Shown piece after piece: positions 34,436 to 39,470 of a stretch of 39,470 nucleotides of DNA (positions are counted from its first letter, which is position 1; each line of letters opens with the position of its first letter). The notes under the pieces were generated by a model. It was not told the DNA's origin. It worked only from the letters and a program-made list of their open reading frames with translations, and did no database searches. The DNA is from Chitinispirillaceae bacterium. GTDB taxonomy: Bacteria; Fibrobacterota; Chitinivibrionia; Chitinivibrionales; Chitinispirillaceae. The translations under genes and the position numbers were made by a program. The stretch covers positions 1-39,470 of the forward strand of contig JAFGHA010000044.1 of NCBI GenBank assembly GCA_016930275.1, given 5' to 3'.

Positions 34436-34539
34436 CACTCATTCGGCAGGGGTATGTATTTTATCCATGCGTCGCCATTTTAGCGTGGTGTCAAGCCGAA
34501 TGAAACGATTTTAGGGTGCCGGACCGGCAATCCTCAGCA

Positions 34540-34545
34540 ACAGAA
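34540..34545. repeat. Right target-site duplication of the IS
   Basis: acagaa, identical to 31838-31843, immediately after the IS end ...CAGCA. Confidence 0.85.
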
Positions 34546-34617
34546 CATGCAGGTGTATTTATTGCCGGTAAAGAGGCATATGAATAACCGGTTTCGTAAT
34601 TTTTTTATTGAACTCAT
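34540..34617 (-). pseudogene. 5' fragment of the same methyltransferase, beyond the IS
   Basis: On the minus strand ATG at 34617-34615 opens a frame encoding M-S-S-I-K-K-L-R-N-R-L then Y-T-C-M-F-C before entering the IS terminus, where it stops. A Shine-Dalgarno (aaaagga) precedes it. It joins in frame with codons resuming at 31837 when the IS and one copy of the 6-bp duplication are removed. Confidence 0.82.
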
Positions 34618-35022
34618 AGGGTTCCTTTTCTTCTGCTTCTGAGGGTAAACGGGGAACAGGTTGATACGTATTTTATTTTTCGGCTCAGTCAAAAAGTTGC
34701 CGGAAAATCTGAGTTATCGCATTTCCCGCCGATAGCCATTTATGAGCCAGTATCAAAATAGGTGTCCAGAAAGTTAAAATACAAGAAAATGATGGGCAAC
34801 GGTGACAAAACTCATAATAAACGGCAAGCTCGTTGTTACCGTGTGAACGATTTTTTAACAGCTCACGACGATGCACTGCTGTACGCCCGCAACCCTCTTC
34901 TCCGGAATAGAAACACCGCTCCGGACAGAACAACCATCACTGCGGAGATATGCAGCAGTATTTGTGACTGCACCCGCCGAACGGAATGCGCACCGGAAAC
35001 GAGACCATTTGTCCGTGAATGT
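34546..35022. other. Intergenic region apart from the methyltransferase 5' fragment
   Basis: After the methyltransferase start region (to 34617 and its Shine-Dalgarno near 34622-34628), about 390 bases hold no convincing gene, repeat or terminator. It presumably contains the original promoter of the methyltransferase and the 3' end of the TIR-WD40 transcript. Confidence 0.5.
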
Positions 35023-38000
35023 TCAGTTGATCTTTGATGCAGGCGGCTTATAACCATACAACGTCTCGATTCGGGTGAACTCGGGGCTGTCGATTCCCGT
35101 TTCACGCATCAGTTTGAAATCATTCAGTACTGCGTTCGAAAAAGAGATTTTTCCGTTAGATACCAGGGTATCCTTGTAGTGCGTGTATATTCGGTCGGCT
35201 TCTACTTTACGGCCTGAAAGTAAAAGCCCGTGTGCAAGGTTTGTCGCAATCCATACCTGTGTGGGATCAAGGTCCAATCCCTCCCGGGAAAAACGAACTG
35301 CATCCTCAAAGCGACCACACATGAGCGAAATGAAACCGCGTTGTCCGTATTTTTCGGCAAGTGATGACGTTGGTATTTCAACACCGGATTCGGAGGTCTC
35401 CTCAAAAAACACCTCCAGTGCGCAACGGGCGGGTTCCCACTCATTTCTTTTCAGGTGGTATTCGCTTTTGTCCCAAAATGACCAGATGAAAAGAGTGTCC
35501 CGGTTGGTTGCTTCTTTTAGTGCCGCATCAGCACTGTCCGTCAGGTTCATTTTACGGAACAGTACGTTTTTCCAGTACCACCCCTGCGGGAAGGGACGGT
35601 CGATGGCGCGGGCCCGGTCGCAGGCGGCCCGGATTTCCCGCAGGGCACCTGCGGTATCTCCCGCATCATTGAGGGTCCTGCACCGCAGATAGCCGATCAG
35701 TGGCTGGTACTGTGTTTTCAATGTGTCGGTGTTGATCAATGTCGCCGTATTTTTTCCGGACATCCTGTCAAGCTGAAACCGGCACATGTTGAAATAGTCG
35801 CCGGATTCCCGTCCTTTTCTGAACGACCGCCCGGCGATAGCCGGCTTGCCTTCGCGAAGAGCGTTTACACCTCTGAGGTAATAAATCCGGGCATGGTAGG
35901 CGGTGTCGAAATCGGCAATTTTCGGGTTTATGGTATCAGTACCGAGCAGTAATTCCTGGCAGTACTTACTTTCTTTTGAGAGAGAGAGTCCCGCTGACCA
36001 ACGGGTCATGAGCGAGTCGCCATCCACGTCATTACCGGGAACCAGAGTAGACAGGAAACGGTTGAAGACAGCTGAAATGTAGAATAAAAGACTGTCCTGT
36101 CTGGTTGATGGCGTATGGTTCCGGAGAAAGTACAGAAGTGCCGTTGAAGAATGCTGACTTGTAATATAATCACCCGCATCGGCGAAATGAGATTGAAGAA
36201 ACTGATGTTCGGCGATAGTCGATGCAAGATTTTCATCAGGCTCATCGAAATTGAAATACAGCGAATTAATGAACGATGTAATGGCATTCTTCAGGTAGGT
36301 GGTATCACCGGTCTTCCGCCAAGCGATGGAATTGAGAGACGATTGATTCCCATGATAAGTAGATCGGAGAGTATTGAATTGTACCTTATGGTAAAGATGC
36401 GTATTCTTTTTTTTCAGATAGGCCAGTTCTGCAGCTCTGCTTTTCTCAAGTATCCTGAACGCGTCGGAATACATTCCTGCATTCCAGTACACCGAAAGCG
36501 CTTCATTCAAAAAGGCGGATTGTTTTACTTTACTGCCGCCGGTCAGCTTTTCGTAAAGACGGGCAGCTTTCTTCAGGTCTCCCTTCTGTTCAAACTCCTG
36601 TGCCCGTTGCTGACGTTCCTCGTCGTATTCGAGCGGTGCAGCATTAATAAGATGTAGAAGCGTATCAGTATTGAGCGTAAATTTCCAGCTCCACACCTGC
36701 CTGCCTGCGCCGATGATTACTCGGTTATTCTGCTGATCGGGGAGGATCGTGCAGACCGGTTCTCCGCAGGGGTCGGTTTCATAAAGAACTTCCCTGGTAA
36801 CCGGATTGATGAACCTGACGGTCCCCCCCCCGTCACCTGCAGCTATGATCTCTTTACCGTCAATTGCTACGGTAGTGAGGCTGAATACCGGGAGGGTGCC
36901 TGCCTGTATACTGGCTTCGAACTTTTTTGTCGCGCTGTTGTAGAACGTTATCGTTCCCGCTGCATTTCCTATAATGAATAGTGTTGAATCGGAAAGAGGA
37001 TGAATTGCACGTACCATTCCACCGGTCAGGTCGATGGCACGAGAAACCTTTTTATCGGTAATATCGAAGTGGACTATCCTTGTCCTCGATTCGATTCCAG
37101 GTAACAAATAGGGGGAAAAGGCCATCACCGCTTTCGTGCCGGTTGCCGATATGGCTCCTGCGGTCGCATTCAATGATGCACCTAACCCGGCTTCAAGGGG
37201 AAGCAGAGCCGGTGCCAGTGATGAATCGGAAAATAAATACAGACCGGAATGGAGATCGTGCCCCTTTTCCTCATGTACCCCGATCAATACAAGACTGTCG
37301 TTATTGACGTAAAGGAAGGTCGGCATATTGTGCAGCGAGAGGAGTGGATCTGATATGCTGTCGAGTCGGGTATTCAGTAATCGGATGTCCCCGTTTTTCA
37401 TTCCAACTAAAAGTCTGTTGGAGTCCATTGCTGTAAAGGTGGTTGCATCCTTTGCCGTCCATTCGCTTTGCACCCTCAGATTGTTCGTAGTATGCTCAAA
37501 AGAACTATGGCAGGTCAAATACCTGGTAAATTCAGTCAGATGGTTACCTGACAATTGTGATAATGGGTGAAAAATAGCGCGGGAATAACCTGTAGTGTCG
37601 CTATTGCAGCGTCGCAGCACATGAAAACTCCTGTCGGCACTGCAGAGCGTAATCCCCCTGATCACGCCATCATGTCTGCCGCGATGCCAGAGTTCGGGGC
37701 GTTGCAACAGTGTCGCGATACCGCCGGAAAAAAGCATGATCCGGTCATCATCTACATAAGTAAACGATGAGAAGCTCTCTGGCGACTCAAAAACCAGAGT
37801 CGGAATACCACTATAGGTATCATATTCCACCCAGCTTGGTCGGCGTTGTACTCCCGCGCCCCAAACACCCGCTATGGACAGGTGTTCACCATCAGGGGAA
37901 AACTTGAAGCTGCTCATCCTGCAGCGGGTGGGGATTGACAGCAGATGGTCGCCGGAAGCGGCATCGGCAATGGTTATGGTTCCGTCTTTTTCACCAAAGG

Positions 38001-39063
38001 CGACACGATCACCTGTTGGTGAGAATGCAATGCCGTTATAAGTACCGTTGGCGGAAGAAGACCAGAGTCGGTGATGTTTGTGACGGTCATATACTGCAAT
38101 CTCCTCATCCCCCAGAATTCCCAGCAGATGTCCATTCCCGGAAAATGAAATACCGATGATTTTATCGTTGATGCCCTCAATACGGTCGATACGATGAGGT
38201 GGATTACCGGCGGCATAATTATAAATATCGGCAACACCCTCGGAATTCGAAACTGCCAGCAGGCAGGGGTTGCAGGATGCTATTCCGGGTGATTTCGAGT
38301 GTGGCCGGAACCAGGGAAGCGTTTTCATTTTTTCCGTATTGAAAAGACTTACGGCACCGCTGTAGGAGCGGACTGCAACAATCGGAGTGCCATATACCAA
38401 GGTTGCTATGTTGGAATTATCAAGTGGTTGCGGAATGGAGCCGATTTCATTTCCGGAGGTGTCGATGATCACCAGTGCATTATCGCCGGTGTAGGCTATT
38501 CGACCGTCGGGGAGCAGGACTGCAGCATTCGAATTGTTGGCGGAAAGAAAAAAACGTTTCAGAACGATGGGCGTCCGTGCCAGCATTTCCCATACCGCAA
38601 GTCGGGAGGCTATGGATGCTTCCGCCTGCAAAGCCTTAAACGCATACCTGCGTGCCGGAATATAACGCAGGTTGTTACGCTCAAGTCGGGATGACTGGAT
38701 ACAGGCATTTGAAAGATTATGCTGCGCGAGCTGCCGTGCCTTGCGCTCCTCCTGTTTTCCCCGTTCGGCACGCCTCCACTGGATACTGCTGAAAACCGTC
38801 AGCGATGCTACCGTCAATGCGGTGGCAAGCAGGATGGTGTTCCGCCGCCTCCGGCGTTTTTCCCGTTGCCACAATGCGTTGAAATCGATGCCGAGCATAC
38901 CGGCGATGATCTTCACAACCGCCCGCCGGCGACCGTCACCGGTTTCCCGTGCGTCCGCGCTGACCGGTTCAACCGGCTGATTCGTCAGGACTCCCGATTC
39001 GTCAACGGCAAACCGCAGCGCTTCGGGGAAACACTCCTGCTGAGAGCCGTCGGTTTTCCGCAT
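35023..39063 (-). CDS. TIR-associated transmembrane WD40/TPR protein (open frame from first ATG)
   Basis: 1346 residues from the first in-frame ATG. The start region continues a TIR domain encoded upstream (39064-39399), so this ATG is probably not the native start. Residues 30-72 are the linker typical of TIR-TM-WD40 proteins (E-P-V-S-A-D-A-R ... G-D-G-R-R-R-A-V-V-K-I-I-A-G-M-L-G-I-D, then a R-R-R-R-R basic patch), and 75-94 is a single membrane helix. Residues about 150-800 are beta-propeller/WD40-like (I-A-F-S-P-T-G-D-R-V-A-F-G, F-K-F-S-P-D-G-E-H-L-S-I-A). From about 830 to the end there are alpha-helical TPR-like repeats (A-A-R-L-Y-E-K-L; G-R-F-E-D-A-V-R-F-S-R-E-G-L-D-L-D-P). TIR NADase effectors coupled to sensing scaffolds act in antiphage defence; this role is inferred. 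Confidence 0.8.
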   Translation of the reverse strand: MRKTDGSQQECFPEALRFAVDESGVLTNQPVEPVSADARETGDGRRRAVVKIIAGMLGIDFNALWQREKRRRRRNTILLATALTVASLTVFSSIQWRRAERGKQEERKARQLAQHNLSNACIQSSRLERNNLRYIPARRYAFKALQAEASIASRLAVWEMLARTPIVLKRFFLSANNSNAAVLLPDGRIAYTGDNALVIIDTSGNEIGSIPQPLDNSNIATLVYGTPIVAVRSYSGAVSLFNTEKMKTLPWFRPHSKSPGIASCNPCLLAVSNSEGVADIYNYAAGNPPHRIDRIEGINDKIIGISFSGNGHLLGILGDEEIAVYDRHKHHRLWSSSANGTYNGIAFSPTGDRVAFGEKDGTITIADAASGDHLLSIPTRCRMSSFKFSPDGEHLSIAGVWGAGVQRRPSWVEYDTYSGIPTLVFESPESFSSFTYVDDDRIMLFSGGIATLLQRPELWHRGRHDGVIRGITLCSADRSFHVLRRCNSDTTGYSRAIFHPLSQLSGNHLTEFTRYLTCHSSFEHTTNNLRVQSEWTAKDATTFTAMDSNRLLVGMKNGDIRLLNTRLDSISDPLLSLHNMPTFLYVNNDSLVLIGVHEEKGHDLHSGLYLFSDSSLAPALLPLEAGLGASLNATAGAISATGTKAVMAFSPYLLPGIESRTRIVHFDITDKKVSRAIDLTGGMVRAIHPLSDSTLFIIGNAAGTITFYNSATKKFEASIQAGTLPVFSLTTVAIDGKEIIAAGDGGGTVRFINPVTREVLYETDPCGEPVCTILPDQQNNRVIIGAGRQVWSWKFTLNTDTLLHLINAAPLEYDEERQQRAQEFEQKGDLKKAARLYEKLTGGSKVKQSAFLNEALSVYWNAGMYSDAFRILEKSRAAELAYLKKKNTHLYHKVQFNTLRSTYHGNQSSLNSIAWRKTGDTTYLKNAITSFINSLYFNFDEPDENLASTIAEHQFLQSHFADAGDYITSQHSSTALLYFLRNHTPSTRQDSLLFYISAVFNRFLSTLVPGNDVDGDSLMTRWSAGLSLSKESKYCQELLLGTDTINPKIADFDTAYHARIYYLRGVNALREGKPAIAGRSFRKGRESGDYFNMCRFQLDRMSGKNTATLINTDTLKTQYQPLIGYLRCRTLNDAGDTAGALREIRAACDRARAIDRPFPQGWYWKNVLFRKMNLTDSADAALKEATNRDTLFIWSFWDKSEYHLKRNEWEPARCALEVFFEETSESGVEIPTSSLAEKYGQRGFISLMCGRFEDAVRFSREGLDLDPTQVWIATNLAHGLLLSGRKVEADRIYTHYKDTLVSNGKISFSNAVLNDFKLMRETGIDSPEFTRIETLYGYKPPASKIN

Positions 39064-39439
39064 TCCTGCATTCGGTTCACCGCTGATGATTACCGGCAGT
39101 ACGGTATCCGCTCCTTTGAGCTGTTTGAATATGCGTACTTCTTCGTTGACCCATTGCGACTGTTCCGCATCCGGAGAACAGATGACGATAAGAAAACGGG
39201 ATTGCTCCAGTGCCGCACGGATATTATCCGACAGTCGTGACGATACCGGGAGTTCCTCACGATCGCGGAATACGGGAAAGAGTTTTTTCGGAACGCAAGG
39301 GAACGTCGCTGTTGCAGTACCGACGAATTGTCTGGGAATGACATACCCTTCGATTTTCCGGTGCAGCCACTCGGCAAACCTTGTCCCGTTTTCTACAGTT
39401 TACAAGCAATAAATGGCGAAACTGAGCGAATTTGCCCAT
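39064..39439 (-). pseudogene. Frameshifted N-terminal TIR domain of the TIR-WD40 protein
   Basis: In the frame of the downstream protein, codons from 39399 to 39064 encode most of a TIR_2-like domain: F-A-E-W-L-H-R-K-I-E-G-Y-V-I-P-R, V-F-R-D-R-E-E-L-P-V-S, F-L-I-V-I-C-S-P-D-A and S-Q-W-V-N-E-E-V, where a TIR catalytic glutamate is expected. The frame contains no ATG/GTG/TTG and a TAA at 39402-39400. ATG 39439 opens another frame (M-G-K-F-A-Q-F-R then C-R-K-R-D-K) that should join F-A-E-W-L-H but is off by one at about 39379-39390. The first strand motif (A-F-I-S-Y-S-like) is also blurred. At least one frameshift separates the start from the TIR core. Confidence 0.72.
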
Positions 39440-39470
39440 ATTTTCAGTCCAGAACTCGAAATGTAGTGGA

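Larger units (their letters stand above)
31844..34539 (+). mobile_element. IS21-family insertion sequence, 2696 bp
   Basis: The element carries istA and istB in the standard order. Its ends are TG...CA, and the outer ~25 bases are imperfect inverted repeats (left 31844-31869, right 34515-34539) sharing TGC, ATTG and TCCGGCACC. It is flanked by the 6-bp duplication acagaa; IS21 elements make 4-8 bp duplications. It sits in the methyltransferase gene. Both transposition genes look complete, so the copy may be active. Confidence 0.92.

Noticed and set aside
31855..34530. IS boundaries set just outside the tccggcacc words
   Set aside because: No target duplication there; shifting outward to TGCG...CAGCA gives TG/CA ends, a 6-bp duplication and a restored host gene.
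34762..35037. Plus-strand open frame of 91 codons before the TIR-WD40 gene
   Set aside because: No ribosome binding site or domain; overlaps the end of the opposite gene.

Overview
The window looks like chromosomal DNA of a free-living Gram-negative bacterium. Secreted and outer-membrane proteins carry Bacterial-repeat (InlB-like) modules, FlgD/T9SS-like C-terminal domains and leucine-rich repeats. The glycine cleavage P-protein is split into two subunits and the serine hydroxymethyltransferase is the long form. This mix is reminiscent of Fibrobacterota/Chitinivibrionia-type or other FCB-related bacteria, but that placement is inference from protein style only. Most genes are moderately GC-rich; one AT-richer island (about 23035-25159) stands out. 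No rRNA, tRNA or CRISPR array was seen.

Layout. 1-8 kb: cell-surface and export genes: the tail of a protein with tandem Ig-like repeats, a large secreted glycosidase-like protein with a carbohydrate-binding module, then a cluster of a FlgD-tailed secreted protein, a beta-propeller fused to a di-heme cytochrome c domain, and an outer-membrane barrel protein. 8.5-11.6 kb: a double-RidA (chorismatase-like) protein, a DUF763 protein and nikR. 11.8-13.4 kb: a ZTP riboswitch and glyA. 13.8-16.2 kb: an HU-type protein with a lysine-rich tail, facing an RluA pseudouridine synthase and a REC-HATPase regulator. 16.4-22 kb: ComEC-like channel, STAS anti-sigma antagonist, esterase, DJ-1 protein and LRR protein. 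22-25.2 kb: a broken histidine kinase followed by a two-gene ATPase/TOPRIM-like pair, the best candidate for an uncharacterised defence system. 25.3-29.6 kb: gcvT-gcvH-gcvPA-gcvPB. 29.7-31 kb: SH3 protein and a Phd/RelE pair whose toxin is dead. 31.1-34.6 kb: a methyltransferase gene split by an IS21-family element with a readable 6-bp target duplication. 35-39.4 kb: a TIR-TM-WD40-TPR protein whose TIR N-terminus is frameshifted.

How they fit together: glyA and gcvTHPAPB are the two halves of one-carbon/glycine metabolism, and the ZTP riboswitch ties glyA to folate status. The right third is an accessory region with several independently decayed or mobile modules (toxin, methyltransferase, kinase, TIR protein), typical of defence/mobile-element turnover.
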